A stretch of 64,000 bases of DNA, from NCBI RefSeq assembly GCF_947500255.1, contig NZ_CANMRL010000003.1:62001-126000 (forward strand), given 5' to 3'. The notes below the pieces were generated by a model that searched no databases, had not been told where the DNA came from, and worked only from the letters and a program-made list of their open reading frames with translations. Below, in pieces: positions 8,342-17,026 of this stretch. How positions within the stretch are numbered: the first letter of the stretch is position 1; every line of letters begins with the position of its first letter. Source of the DNA: an uncultured Psychroserpens sp. (lineage in GTDB: Bacteria > Bacteroidota > Bacteroidia > Flavobacteriales > Flavobacteriaceae). The position numbers and the translations under genes are program-made.

Positions 8342-10201
8342 TTACATAAATTTTTTATCAAAATCATCAACGCTCATCGTGATGAATGTGATTCTATTAG
8401 TTGGTGAAACCGATGGTTCTTTACAAGCAAACAAACTATTCACCAAATGCTCCTGCTCAAATCGTGTTAAAGACTGACCTGTTTTAATAGCCAAACTCTT
8501 CGACATCGATTTTGCCAATAAATCTGTAGCACTAAAATTACTATCTGGAACTTCTTGCTCTACATCACTTATCAATTGTTCCAAAATAATAGATACTTCA
8601 CTTTCAGGAACATTAATTGGTACACCTGTAATTTCTATAGCCTTGTCCTTAAACGATGAAAACACAAAACCAGTATGCTCTAGGTCTTCTTTTAGCTGTG
8701 ATAATGATTCCATTTCCGTAGAAGTAAATTCCAAAGTCAATGGAAATAGTAATTGCTGACTCACAGCTTCTTTAACGGTCAGGTGCTTCAAAAACCCTTC
8801 ATAAAGTACACGCTGATGAGAACGATGTTGATCTAAAATTAGCATTCCAGACTTTATCGTACTGATGATATACTTGTTGTGAAGCTGATACGTGGTTTGC
8901 GTCGTTTCAACTAATTTATCTTCGGAAAACAACGATGCGTTTTCAGACTCACTTTCAAATTCGATTTCACTAAAATCATGCTCGACCTTGGTACTTTTAG
9001 ATTCTAATCCAACATATAAACTTTCCCATTGAGCTGCAGGCTCTTTTCTATAAGACGTCGACACGCCACTAGACTTAGATACTGGTTTTTCATCCTGAAA
9101 CGGATTAAACGTACGATCAACTTCAATCGTTGGTGTAGATGCATTTTTATCTTTGTAATCGTAAGGCGTATCTAAGTTGTTATCACGATCAAAATCTAAT
9201 ACAGGCGCAATATTAAACTGACCCAAACTATGCTTTACCGAAGATCTCAAAATCGCATATAAAGTATGCTCATCATCAAATTTGATCTCCGTTTTAGTAG
9301 GATGAATATTAATGTCTATGGTTTTTGGATCAACCGTCAAATTCAAAAAATAACTCGGATAACTACCATCTTTTACCAAGCCTTCATATGCCGAATTTAT
9401 AGCATGATTTAAATATGCACTTTTAATAAACCTATTATTGACAAAAAAGAACTGCTCACTCTTTGTGCGCTTAGCAAACTCTGGTTTTCCAACAAAACCT
9501 GAAATTTTTAGCACTTCTGTTTCTTCCTCAACGGGAACCAATTTTTCGTTGGTCTTTCCTCCAAAAATATTAACGATGCGCTGTCTATAATTGCTTTCTG
9601 GTAAATTAAAACTCTCACTACCATTGTGATACATAGCAAAAGTAATATTTGGATGTGCTAAAGCGACACGATGAAACTCATCTATGATATGTCGTAACTC
9701 TACATTATTTGATTTTAGGAAATTTCGTCTTGCTGGAATATTAAAAAACAAATTCTTTACAGATAGTGAAGTTCCTTTAGGTGTTACAGTAACATCTTGA
9801 CTCTTAATAGTACTTCCCTCAATTTCTATGAGTGTTCCTAACTCATCATCGTCTAACTTCGTTTTTAATTCAACATGAGCAATTGCAGCAATACTAGCTA
9901 AAGCCTCACCTCGAAACCCTTTAGTATTCAAACTGAATAGGTCCTCTGCAGAACGTATTTTTGACGTGGCATGGCGTTCAAAGCTTAATCGTGCATCTGT
10001 GGCACTCATTCCTTTTCCATTATCGATAACTTGAATAAGGGCCTTACCTGCGTCTTTAACAATAAGTTTTATAGAATTTGCACCAGCATCTATGGCGTTT
10101 TCTAATAATTCTTTAACTACCGAAGCTGGACGTTGCACAACTTCTCCTGCTGCTATTTGATTCGCAACATGATCTGGTAACAATTGAATAATGTCTGCCA
10201 T
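8342..10201 (-). CDS. mutL: DNA mismatch repair protein MutL
   Basis: MutL links MutS mismatch recognition to strand removal. The 619-residue protein has the GHKL ATPase domain with ENAIDAGA, DNGKGM and the TKGFRGEALASI lid. The transducer domain follows (about 200-330), then a low-conservation linker (about 340-430) and a C-terminal dimerisation domain. At 457-468 the region aligned with the nuclease motif DQHAx2Ex4E reads DQHRSHQRVLYE: DQH and the last Glu are kept but the middle Glu is Gln. The C-terminal ACKEPSVSP stretch departs from the usual zinc-site motif. The ATG overlaps the stop of the upstream small gene (TAATG). Confidence 0.97.
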   Translation of the reverse strand: MADIIQLLPDHVANQIAAGEVVQRPASVVKELLENAIDAGANSIKLIVKDAGKALIQVIDNGKGMSATDARLSFERHATSKIRSAEDLFSLNTKGFRGEALASIAAIAHVELKTKLDDDELGTLIEIEGSTIKSQDVTVTPKGTSLSVKNLFFNIPARRNFLKSNNVELRHIIDEFHRVALAHPNITFAMYHNGSESFNLPESNYRQRIVNIFGGKTNEKLVPVEEETEVLKISGFVGKPEFAKRTKSEQFFFVNNRFIKSAYLNHAINSAYEGLVKDGSYPSYFLNLTVDPKTIDINIHPTKTEIKFDDEHTLYAILRSSVKHSLGQFNIAPVLDFDRDNNLDTPYDYKDKNASTPTIEVDRTFNPFQDEKPVSKSSGVSTSYRKEPAAQWESLYVGLESKSTKVEHDFSEIEFESESENASLFSEDKLVETTQTTYQLHNKYIISTIKSGMLILDQHRSHQRVLYEGFLKHLTVKEAVSQQLLFPLTLEFTSTEMESLSQLKEDLEHTGFVFSSFKDKAIEITGVPINVPESEVSIILEQLISDVEQEVPDSNFSATDLLAKSMSKSLAIKTGQSLTRFEQEHLVNSLFACKEPSVSPTNRITFITMSVDDFDKKFM

Positions 10202-10506
10202 TAGCGTTTAAGGGAGAAAATGGATAAATCGAAATCTATGATGTATAAGAATACTAAAACGAAGACTCCAATCAAAATTAGAATGGTTCTATTAAATTCA
10301 GAATTATTTCTGGTTCTGTTCTTTATTCTATTTTCATGCCATTGGCCAGATATATCATTTTTATTATAATTATCGGCATAGGCATCAATCTTTGTTGGGT
10401 ATTGAGATGTATCTGTATCTTCTTTACCATTGTAATATCTTGGTGTATAGTTGAACCTTTTATTTCTAGGTAATCTTTTGATTAAAGTAAATTTTATTGG
10501 ACCCAT
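10201..10506 (-). CDS. small tail-anchored membrane protein (often mislabelled riboflavin synthase subunit beta)
   Basis: This 101-residue protein has a basic N-terminal part (KRLPRNKRFNYTPRYY), a hydrophilic middle, and one C-terminal membrane helix (about 71-91) followed by a short tail. No catalytic motif is visible. From memory, homologues beside ribH in Flavobacteriia often carry the name riboflavin synthase subunit beta; nothing in the sequence supports that role. It follows a shorter protein of the same design after seven bases and its stop overlaps the mutL start. Confidence 0.78.
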   Translation of the reverse strand: MGPIKFTLIKRLPRNKRFNYTPRYYNGKEDTDTSQYPTKIDAYADNYNKNDISGQWHENRIKNRTRNNSEFNRTILILIGVFVLVFLYIIDFDLSIFSLKR

Positions 10507-10513
10507 AGTACAA

Positions 10514-10741
10514 TTATTTAATATATCTATTGAGGATATAAATTAAAACAAAAAGCGCTACTAAAATTAGTATTAAAGCTGGTAGAGAGGTGAATATACT
10601 GCCTTTACGCCTGGTATTACCTCGCATTTCTTCCCACTTCGCTTTCAAGTCTTCTTTAGACTCTTCCCGATAACTCTCGGTATTAGAATCCTTAATACGT
10701 GACTTATAATTAAAACGCCTATTTTTTCTTTGATTAAACAA
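10514..10741 (-). CDS. small tail-anchored membrane protein, paralogue-like neighbour
   Basis: This 75-residue protein begins at TTG. No ATG is available, because an in-frame stop lies three codons upstream. It has a basic start (QRKNRRFNYKSR), a charged middle (SKEDLKAKWEEMRG) and a C-terminal membrane helix (about 53-72) ending in RYIK. The shared RFNY motif, the layout and the adjacency suggest an old tandem duplication with the 101-residue protein downstream. The function is unknown. It is the first gene of the unit that contains mutL, with a -7 promoter element 32 bases upstream. Confidence 0.72.
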   Translation of the reverse strand: MFNQRKNRRFNYKSRIKDSNTESYREESKEDLKAKWEEMRGNTRRKGSIFTSLPALILILVALFVLIYILNRYIK

Positions 10742-10772
10742 GTTGACTTACTAAATTAAACCTGATATCTCT

Positions 10773-10780
10773 CAAAAGTA
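10773..10780 (-). promoter_or_regulatory. Bacteroidota -7 promoter element for the mutL unit
   Basis: The minus strand reads TACTTTTG, an exact match to TAnnTTTG, about 32 bases upstream of the first small tail-anchored gene. No good TTG at the -33 position was seen. It supports separate transcription of the mutL unit from ribH. Confidence 0.5.
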
Positions 10781-10978
10781 CAGAAATTACAAGGAAAAAA
10801 CACTTAAGGATTCGCTAAAATTATTAACAAAAAGAATGCCAACTCCTTAAATGTATTCAAAATCTCAAAAACTAAATTTTTGAAAGTGAAGCTATTTGAC
10901 CGAGAACCATAAGGCCTACAAGATGCACCTCATTTGGTAGTGCCCTATTCAACACATGACATTAAAGACTAAGACCTA

Positions 10979-11461
10979 TTAGCGCTTAGAAAGTTCGGCC
11001 ATTTTAATTGCTGCAATAGCAGCTTCAGTTCCTTTATTACCATGCTTCCCTCCAGAGCGATCAATCGATTGCTGCATCGTATTATCGGTAAGTACGCAAA
11101 AGATAACAGGAGTGTCTGACGTTAAATTCAATTCTTTGATACCATGAGTAACACCTTCACAAACAAAATCAAAATGTTTAGTTTCACCTTGTATCACGCA
11201 GCCAATAGCTATAACAGCATCAACGTTTTGGGTGATCATTTTTTTACTTCCGTAGATCAGTTCAAAACTTCCAGGAACATCCCATTTAATAATGTTATCA
11301 GCTAATGCACCACAGTCTATTAAGGCATCATAAGCGCCTTGATACAAGCCATTTGTGATCGTATCATTCCATTCTGAAACAACAATCCCAAACCGAAAAT
11401 CTTTCGCGTTTGGGATTGTGTTTTTATCGTAGTTTGATAAATTATGATTTGCAGTTGCCAT
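10979..11461 (-). CDS. ribH: 6,7-dimethyl-8-ribityllumazine synthase
   Basis: RibH condenses 5-amino-6-ribitylaminouracil with 3,4-dihydroxy-2-butanone 4-phosphate, the penultimate step of riboflavin synthesis. The 160-residue protein has the family marks: FRFGIVVSEWND near the start, the WDVPGSFELIYGSKKM segment, AIGCVIQGETKHFDFVCEGV in the centre and the catalytic basic region GGKHGNKGTEAA near the end. It sits two bases downstream of a TPR gene. No FMN riboswitch is seen upstream. The rest of the riboflavin pathway is not in this window. Confidence 0.97.
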   Translation of the reverse strand: MATANHNLSNYDKNTIPNAKDFRFGIVVSEWNDTITNGLYQGAYDALIDCGALADNIIKWDVPGSFELIYGSKKMITQNVDAVIAIGCVIQGETKHFDFVCEGVTHGIKELNLTSDTPVIFCVLTDNTMQQSIDRSGGKHGNKGTEAAIAAIKMAELSKR

Positions 11462-11463
11462 AA

Positions 11464-12240
11464 TTATTTGCTTGCTTCTGCTCTACCAATAAATGTTTCT
11501 ATATTCTTAGCCTGATCAGATTCTGAATAATCAGATTTGATTCTCTTATAGTATTGTAATGCTTTATCAGACTGTCCTAGTGTCTGTGCCACATTGGCAG
11601 CTTTTAACAAAAATAATGGTGTTGTATAACCATTTGTAGATGCCTTAATCGCTTGCTCATAGTAATCTAAAGCTTCTGGTAATTGTTCTAATTGTACAAA
11701 TGCATCACCAATTCCTCCTTTAGCTAACGGACCAAAAACATCATCATCTGAACTAAAATCACCCAAATACTTTACAGCATTTGTATAATCTTTTAAGTTT
11801 AAGTATGCCATACCAGCACTATAGTTCGCTACATTTCCTGCTGGTGTGCTGCCGTATTGCTCTACAATATCAGTTAAACCTAATTTTCCTTCAGAACCAT
11901 CAAGTGCAACCTGTAATAACGAGTCTTTATTCACGCCTACTCCAAATGCATCTTCAAAATTCTTTTGAGCTGTATACATTTCATTCATAGCTTCTTTAGC
12001 CTTAGGTCCAGCAATAAACTTATTGTAACCTAAATACCCAAGTACGATTAATGCAGCTAAACCTACAATAATGAAAATACCTTTTTGATTTCTCGCCACA
12101 AAGTCTTCAGCTTTATTAGCACCTTCATCTAAGGTGTTAAATACTTCTGCTGTTGTAGACTCTTGTTCTAAAACTTCTATTTTTTCACCTTTTTCCTTTA
12201 TCGGTTTCGGTTTGTATCCTCTTTTCTTATATGTTGCCAT
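11464..12240 (-). CDS. membrane-anchored tetratricopeptide repeat protein
   Basis: The 258-residue protein has a charged cytoplasmic N-terminus (about 1-52), one membrane helix (about 53-72, GIFIIVGLAALIVLGYLGYN) and an extracytoplasmic part with about four TPR-like repeats (NVANYSAGMAYLNLKDYTNA and the following copies). The layout resembles YfgM-type ancillary translocon or chaperone-network proteins, but membership is inferred from architecture only. It is the first gene of a two-gene unit with ribH. A -7 promoter element is 19 bases upstream. Confidence 0.85.
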   Translation of the reverse strand: MATYKKRGYKPKPIKEKGEKIEVLEQESTTAEVFNTLDEGANKAEDFVARNQKGIFIIVGLAALIVLGYLGYNKFIAGPKAKEAMNEMYTAQKNFEDAFGVGVNKDSLLQVALDGSEGKLGLTDIVEQYGSTPAGNVANYSAGMAYLNLKDYTNAVKYLGDFSSDDDVFGPLAKGGIGDAFVQLEQLPEALDYYEQAIKASTNGYTTPLFLLKAANVAQTLGQSDKALQYYKRIKSDYSESDQAKNIETFIGRAEASK

Positions 12241-12259
12241 AATTCAGTATTTGTGCCCG

Positions 12260-12267
12260 CAAAAATA
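12260..12267 (-). promoter_or_regulatory. Bacteroidota -7 promoter element for TPR-ribH
   Basis: The minus strand reads TATTTTTG, an exact TAnnTTTG match, ending 19 bases before the TPR start codon. It lies in the divergent gap shared with recF. No matching -33 TTG is clear. Confidence 0.55.
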
Positions 12268-12361
12268 AAATTTTTATTGGGATTTAAAAGGTAAATTATT
12301 TGTTATTTTTACTTCCGCTTACAATAAAGCCAACCTTATTAAGAATATTCCTATTAGTTTT

Positions 12362-13441
12362 ATGATTTTAAACACGTTAAGCTTAGTTAATTACAAGAAT
12401 TTTGAAAGTCAGGATTTTGAATTTGATACTAAAATTAACTGTTTTGTTGGAGCCAATGGTGTCGGTAAAACCAATGCTCTTGACGCTATTTACCATTTAT
12501 CCTTCGGAAAAAGTTACTTCAACCCTGTAGCTACACAAAATATTAAACACGATGAAGACTTTTTTGTTGTGGATGGGATTTTCAGTAAAAATGATAAAAC
12601 TGAAAAAATTGTGGTGTCCTTAAAGCGCGGACAAAAGAAAATGATCAAACGCAATGGGAAAGCGTATGAGAAGTTTAGCGATCATATTGGATTTATTCCT
12701 TTGGTTATTATTTCACCAGCAGATCGCGATCTCATTATCGAAGGTAGTGATACACGACGTAAGTTTATTGATAGTGTCATCTCACAAAGTGACAAAAGCT
12801 ACCTCAATAATTTGATTAACTACAATAAAGTATTGTCCCAGCGTAATGCTTTACTCAAATACTTTGCACTTAATAACACCTTCAATGCACAAACACTAGA
12901 CGTGTATAATGAGCAGTTAACGACCTACGGAAGCGAGATTTTTAAAACTCGTGATGCCTTTCTAAAAACATTCATTCCGATATTTAAAGCACGTTACGAA
13001 GCCATTAGTAACAAAAATGAAAATGTGAATTTAAAGTATAAGAGTGACCTGTTTGATGGCGACTTACAGACACTATTAGCCAAAAACATCAATAAAGATA
13101 AAGCCTTGCAATATACGAGTGTTGGAATTCATAAAGATGATCTCAATTTTCAGATTGATACCTATCCTATTAAAAAATTTGGAAGCCAAGGTCAGCAAAA
13201 ATCTTTCCTAATTGCTCTAAAACTAGCGCAATTTGACTTTATAAAGCAACAAAGTGGTGTAACACCATTGTTATTACTGGATGATATTTTTGATAAGTTA
13301 GACGAAAATCGGGTGGCACAAATTATCAGTTTGGTGGATAATGATGATTTCGGACAATTATTCATAAGTGATACACATGCCGAGCGTACCGAAAATGTAG
13401 TGAAGCAAATCCATCAATCGTATAAAATTTTCAAATTATGA
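12362..13441 (+). CDS. recF: DNA replication and repair protein RecF
   Basis: RecF is an SMC-like ATPase that helps load RecA at gaps through RecOR. The 359-residue length is normal. Visible motifs are Walker [13 protein letters not shown] (30-41), the ABC-type signature [18 protein letters not shown] (about 276-293) and Walker [16 protein letters not shown] (about 302-316). The gene is not beside dnaA or dnaN, as is usual in Bacteroidota. Its stop overlaps the next start as ATGA, and that gene overlaps a DciA-like gene, so replication and repair functions are joined in one unit. Confidence 0.97.
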   Translation: MILNTLSLVNYKNFESQDFEFDTKINCFVGANGVGKTNALDAIYHLSFGKSYFNPVATQNIKHDEDFFVVDGIFSKNDKTEKIVVSLKRGQKKMIKRNGKAYEKFSDHIGFIPLVIISPADRDLIIEGSDTRRKFIDSVISQSDKSYLNNLINYNKVLSQRNALLKYFALNNTFNAQTLDVYNEQLTTYGSEIFKTRDAFLKTFIPIFKARYEAISNKNENVNLKYKSDLFDGDLQTLLAKNINKDKALQYTSVGIHKDDLNFQIDTYPIKKFGSQGQQKSFLIALKLAQFDFIKQQSGVTPLLLLDDIFDKLDENRVAQIISLVDNDDFGQLFISDTHAERTENVVKQIHQSYKIFKL

Positions 13442-13857
13442 AAAAGATCCTACTCCTACTCTTTGTTAGTATCACAATGGGCTGCTCAAAAGATCCTGAA
13501 ACCTTTATGATTCATCTTGAAGGCTATTGGGAAATTGACGAAGTAACACTTAGCGATGGTTCTAAAAGAGATTATAGGTTTAACAATACTATAGATTATA
13601 TTGAAGTTTCAGACAGTTTAACAGGTACTCGCCGGAAACTAAAGCCTAATCTTTTAGGGAAATACGAAACTTCAAAAAGCATGGAGTCATTTCATATAAA
13701 ACTAGAAAATGATAGTTTAAATATCTATTACAAAACACCTTATGCCAACTGGAAAGAAACAGTGTTAAATGCTACCGAAAATGAGTTACTTATTATCAAT
13801 AATACCAATAAAGATATGTATCTTTATAGACGTTATGAACCTCTAGATTTAGACTAA
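13438..13857 (+). CDS. small lipoprotein of unknown function (lipocalin-like length)
   Basis: The 139-residue product begins with a short signal peptide and lipobox (SITMGC, Cys16), so it should be a lipoprotein. The mature part opens with [15 protein letters not shown], a pattern shared by small lipocalin-like Bacteroidota lipoproteins, and continues in alternating beta-rich stretches. No catalytic motif is visible. It overlaps recF by four bases and the DciA-like gene by one, which is odd company for an envelope protein. The coupling may reflect operon packing and not a shared function. Confidence 0.8.
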   Translation: MKKILLLLFVSITMGCSKDPETFMIHLEGYWEIDEVTLSDGSKRDYRFNNTIDYIEVSDSLTGTRRKLKPNLLGKYETSKSMESFHIKLENDSLNIYYKTPYANWKETVLNATENELLIINNTNKDMYLYRRYEPLDLD

Positions 13858-14153
13858 TGGCCAAACGACAAAATGATCACTTACCTATAAGCGATATCCT
13901 CAAGGAATTTGTAGATACTAATAAGCTACAAGCTGGTTTGGACAAGGTCGATGTGAGAGAAGCTTGGTCTAAAATGATGGGAAATGGTGTAAATAACTAC
14001 ACAACCGATATCAAACTAGATAGAGATACTTTATATGTGTCATTAAGCTCCAGTGTACTCCGTGAAGAGTTAAGTTATGGCAAACAAAAGATTATTGATA
14101 TGCTTAATGAATCTGTGGGTAAGGAAGTGATTAAAAAGTTGGTACTTAGGTAA
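13857..14153 (+). CDS. DUF721 (DciA-like) protein, probable replicative helicase loader
   Basis: The 98-residue protein has the DUF721 layout: an N-terminal helix (SDILKEFVDTNKLQAGLDKV), the conserved VREAWSKMMGNGVNNYT segment, and a beta-rich end (DTLYVSLSSSVLREELSYGK). DUF721 is the family of DciA, which helps load DnaB in bacteria lacking DnaC or DnaI. It starts on the stop of the preceding lipoprotein gene and shares the unit with recF. The family call is fairly firm; the helicase-loading role is inherited from the family. Confidence 0.85.
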   Translation: MAKRQNDHLPISDILKEFVDTNKLQAGLDKVDVREAWSKMMGNGVNNYTTDIKLDRDTLYVSLSSSVLREELSYGKQKIIDMLNESVGKEVIKKLVLR

Positions 14154-14226
14154 GCTTTTAATTACTCATCCAAATAATTAATTTCAAAATATTTCAGTAA
14201 ATTCATGCCTTAAAAGTTCCAACCGC

Positions 14227-16647
14227 ATGAAATACATCAAACTCATTACAACTTTGGTGCTCACCTTAGTTGTTTTTTATTGTTTAAATACAAAGCTAGG
14301 TAGCATCCCTCCCATTGGAAAATTCCTCGATCCTGTAAGCGGTGTCTGGCAAAATGATACTAATGAGGTTATCGACGGAAATGTAACCATCAAAGGTTTA
14401 TCGGCTCCAGTTACAATTCATTATGACGAACATTTAATTCCGCATGTCTTCGCACAAAACGACGCCGATCTTTATAAAGCTCAAGGTTATATCACTGCAA
14501 AACACCGTTTGTGGCAAATGGAGTTTCAAACGCATGCTGCTGCTGGACGCTTATCTGAAATTGTAGGAGAAAACGCTATAGATTATGATCGTCGTGAACG
14601 CAGACGTGGTATGGCGTATGGCGCAGAAAAAGCTTTAGAAAAAATGAAAGATGATCCTGAAGCTATAGCATTCTTAGAGGCCTATCGTGATGGTGTGAAT
14701 GCTTATATCGAATCTTTAGACACGAAGAGCATTCCGGTAGAATATAAATTATTAGACTATAAACCAGAACCTTGGACCATCAAAAAAACAGCCTTGCTTT
14801 TGATGTATATGACCAAAATGTTAGCAGGTGGTGATGACGATCTCGAATACACCAACATCTTACGTAAATTTGGTCAGGAACGCTTCGATTTGCTCTTTCC
14901 AGAATTCTTTGATGTGAACGATCCTGTAATTCCTAAAGAGACTGATTGGAGTTTTATTGATACCGAAAAAACAAAAACACCACGAAGTGAATTGCCTCTA
15001 GATACCATTAGAGAGACCATTGAAAAGCCACATCCTGATAATGGCAGTAACAACTGGGCAGTTTCAGGCGCTAAATCGGCAACAGGGAATCCAATACTCG
15101 CTAACGATCCGCATTTAAGTCTAAATATCCCTTCTATTTGGTTTGTCATGCAATTAAGTACACCAAACCATAAAACTATGGGAGCAACACTACCAGGTGC
15201 TTTAGGTGTGATTTCAGGATTTAATGAACATATCGCTTGGGGCGAAACCAATGCAACACGTGATGTTTTAGATTGGTATAAAATCGAATTTAAAGACGAG
15301 ACAAGAACACAGTACAAACATGACAAACAATGGAAAAACACAAGTGTTCGTGTGGAAAGCATAAAAGTACGAGGTGCGCAAACGGTTATCGATTCTGTAA
15401 TCTACACACATCATGGACCTGTGACTTACGATCATAATTTTAAAAGTGATAACGAACGTGCTGGCTATGCTATGAAATGGGTTGGTCATATTGGTGGCAA
15501 TAACCAACGTCCGTTTTTAGCACTCAATAAAGCCAAGAATTACGACGACTATGTCGATGCTCTAAAAACATATACAGCACCTGCGCAAAACTTTGTGTTC
15601 GCCTCTACCGAAGGTGATATCGCTTTGTGGATTCAAGGACTCTTTCCAAATAAATGGGAAGGTCAAGGGAAATTCTTAATGGATGGTTCTAATCCGGATC
15701 ACGATTGGCAAAGTTTTATTCCGCAAGCTTTTAATGCTCATGTAAAGAATCCAGAACGTGGTTTTGTGAGTTCTGCTAACCAGCATCCTGTAGATGAAAG
15801 TTATCCGTTCTATGTATTTAACGATGGCTACGAAACCTATCGAAATCGTGTGATTAATAGTTTCTTCAGTTCTAAGAAACAATTCTCTGTAGACGACTTT
15901 AAAGCACTGCACAATAACAACTATAATTTAAAAGCGGCCGAACTCTTACCACACATGTATGCGCATATGGAAGATTCTGGATTAACACCAGACGAAAAAA
16001 AGCTGTTAGATCAATTAAAAGGCTGGGATTTCTATAATGACATCGATAAGGTCGGACCAAGTATATGGCGTGCGTGGTGGTATGCGTTGTATCCAATGAT
16101 TTGGGATGAGTTTGATAGTGAGGATGAAGCCTTAACTTCGCCTTTTACTTATCAAGCCATCTATTTATTGAAAAACCATCCAGAAGACCCATTTATGGAT
16201 ATTCTCGACACACCTGAAAAAGAAACAGCTAATGATTTGTTTCTAAAATCCTTTAAAGAAGCGGCTAGTTATCTTACCGAATGGAAAGCCAAGCATGGCG
16301 ATTACAATTGGGGCGATTTTAAAGGCACCTATGTCGGACACCTATTACAAGGGTTACCTGCCTTTTCGCGCTTTGATTTACCTATAGGTGGTGATGCTAA
16401 TATCGTGAATGCCACATCTAAAAACCATGGACCATCATGGCGTATGATCGTCGAAATGAGTTCCCCTCCAAAAGCCTTAGGGATTTATCCAGGAGGTCAA
16501 TCTGGAAATCCGGGAAGTACCTATTACGACAATTTTATAGATGATTGGGCCGCTGGGAAATATCACGAACTCAATTTTATGCAAAACGACACAGCAACAA
16601 GCGATATTATCTCTACACAAACCTTAACACCTTCTACCAATGACTAA
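14227..16647 (+). CDS. penicillin acylase family Ntn-hydrolase
   Basis: This 806-residue precursor belongs to the penicillin acylase/acyl-homoserine-lactone acylase group of N-terminal nucleophile hydrolases, which mature by self-cleavage. An N-terminal hydrophobic segment (about 5-22) should export or anchor it. The alpha part contains TIHYDEHLIPHVFAQNDADL. The conserved PDNGSNNWAVSG region puts the new N-terminal Ser at 274, followed by ANDPHLSLNIPSIWF. Near the end, GGDANIVNATS and YPGGQSGNPGSTYYDNF match the family. True substrates are unknown; family members cleave amide bonds of various acyl compounds. It overlaps the next gene by eight bases. Confidence 0.94.
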   Translation: MKYIKLITTLVLTLVVFYCLNTKLGSIPPIGKFLDPVSGVWQNDTNEVIDGNVTIKGLSAPVTIHYDEHLIPHVFAQNDADLYKAQGYITAKHRLWQMEFQTHAAAGRLSEIVGENAIDYDRRERRRGMAYGAEKALEKMKDDPEAIAFLEAYRDGVNAYIESLDTKSIPVEYKLLDYKPEPWTIKKTALLLMYMTKMLAGGDDDLEYTNILRKFGQERFDLLFPEFFDVNDPVIPKETDWSFIDTEKTKTPRSELPLDTIRETIEKPHPDNGSNNWAVSGAKSATGNPILANDPHLSLNIPSIWFVMQLSTPNHKTMGATLPGALGVISGFNEHIAWGETNATRDVLDWYKIEFKDETRTQYKHDKQWKNTSVRVESIKVRGAQTVIDSVIYTHHGPVTYDHNFKSDNERAGYAMKWVGHIGGNNQRPFLALNKAKNYDDYVDALKTYTAPAQNFVFASTEGDIALWIQGLFPNKWEGQGKFLMDGSNPDHDWQSFIPQAFNAHVKNPERGFVSSANQHPVDESYPFYVFNDGYETYRNRVINSFFSSKKQFSVDDFKALHNNNYNLKAAELLPHMYAHMEDSGLTPDEKKLLDQLKGWDFYNDIDKVGPSIWRAWWYALYPMIWDEFDSEDEALTSPFTYQAIYLLKNHPEDPFMDILDTPEKETANDLFLKSFKEAASYLTEWKAKHGDYNWGDFKGTYVGHLLQGLPAFSRFDLPIGGDANIVNATSKNHGPSWRMIVEMSSPPKALGIYPGGQSGNPGSTYYDNFIDDWAAGKYHELNFMQNDTATSDIISTQTLTPSTND

Positions 16648-16996
16648 ACCAAATATCATCAACTTTGTTGTTACCATTATATTAGCTCTTATCCTATCAC
16701 AATTTTTACCTTGGTGGTCGGTTATGGTGGCAGGATTTGTCTCTGCTCTATTTTTTAGTTTAAAAAAATCGGCAGTGTTTTTTGTACCATTTTTTGCGAT
16801 TCTTTTGTTTTGGGTCGTTTATGCGTTTATGGTAAGTAGTGGCAACGACTTCACACTCGCCAAAAAGATTTCGGTGCTACTCTATTTAGGTGGAAATCCA
16901 TATCTCCTCATCCTCGTGACTGGAGTTGTAGGCGGCTTAGCTGCTGGTGTTTCGGCCTTATTAGGAAAACAATTAAGCATTTTAGGAGGACGTTAA
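16640..16996 (+). CDS. small multi-pass membrane protein
   Basis: This 118-residue protein is almost entirely hydrophobic, with about four predicted membrane helices and a Gly-rich last one (VTGVVGGLAAGVSALLGKQL). I do not recognise a named family, although similar short proteins follow acylase genes in flavobacteria. The start lies inside the end of the acylase gene (eight-base overlap), which supports co-expression. A role in membrane handling of the acylase would be speculation. Confidence 0.8.
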   Translation: MTKPNIINFVVTIILALILSQFLPWWSVMVAGFVSALFFSLKKSAVFFVPFFAILLFWVVYAFMVSSGNDFTLAKKISVLLYLGGNPYLLILVTGVVGGLAAGVSALLGKQLSILGGR

Positions 16997-17026
16997 AATA
17001 TTTTATAAACACAGATAGTTAAATAC

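Noticed and set aside
10742-10978. Possible small RNA or short gene in the 237-base gap between ribH and the tail-anchored pair
   Set aside because: No tRNA-like fold, strong hairpin or convincing short frame was seen beyond the -7 element at 10773.
11462-12361. FMN riboswitch or other riboflavin-linked control upstream of ribH
   Set aside because: The RFN-element conserved bases are not visible, and ribH follows another gene after two bases.
14874-15362. 162-residue open frame on the minus strand inside the acylase gene
   Set aside because: It lies wholly within a well-supported gene, has no family resemblance and reflects the codon use of the opposite strand.
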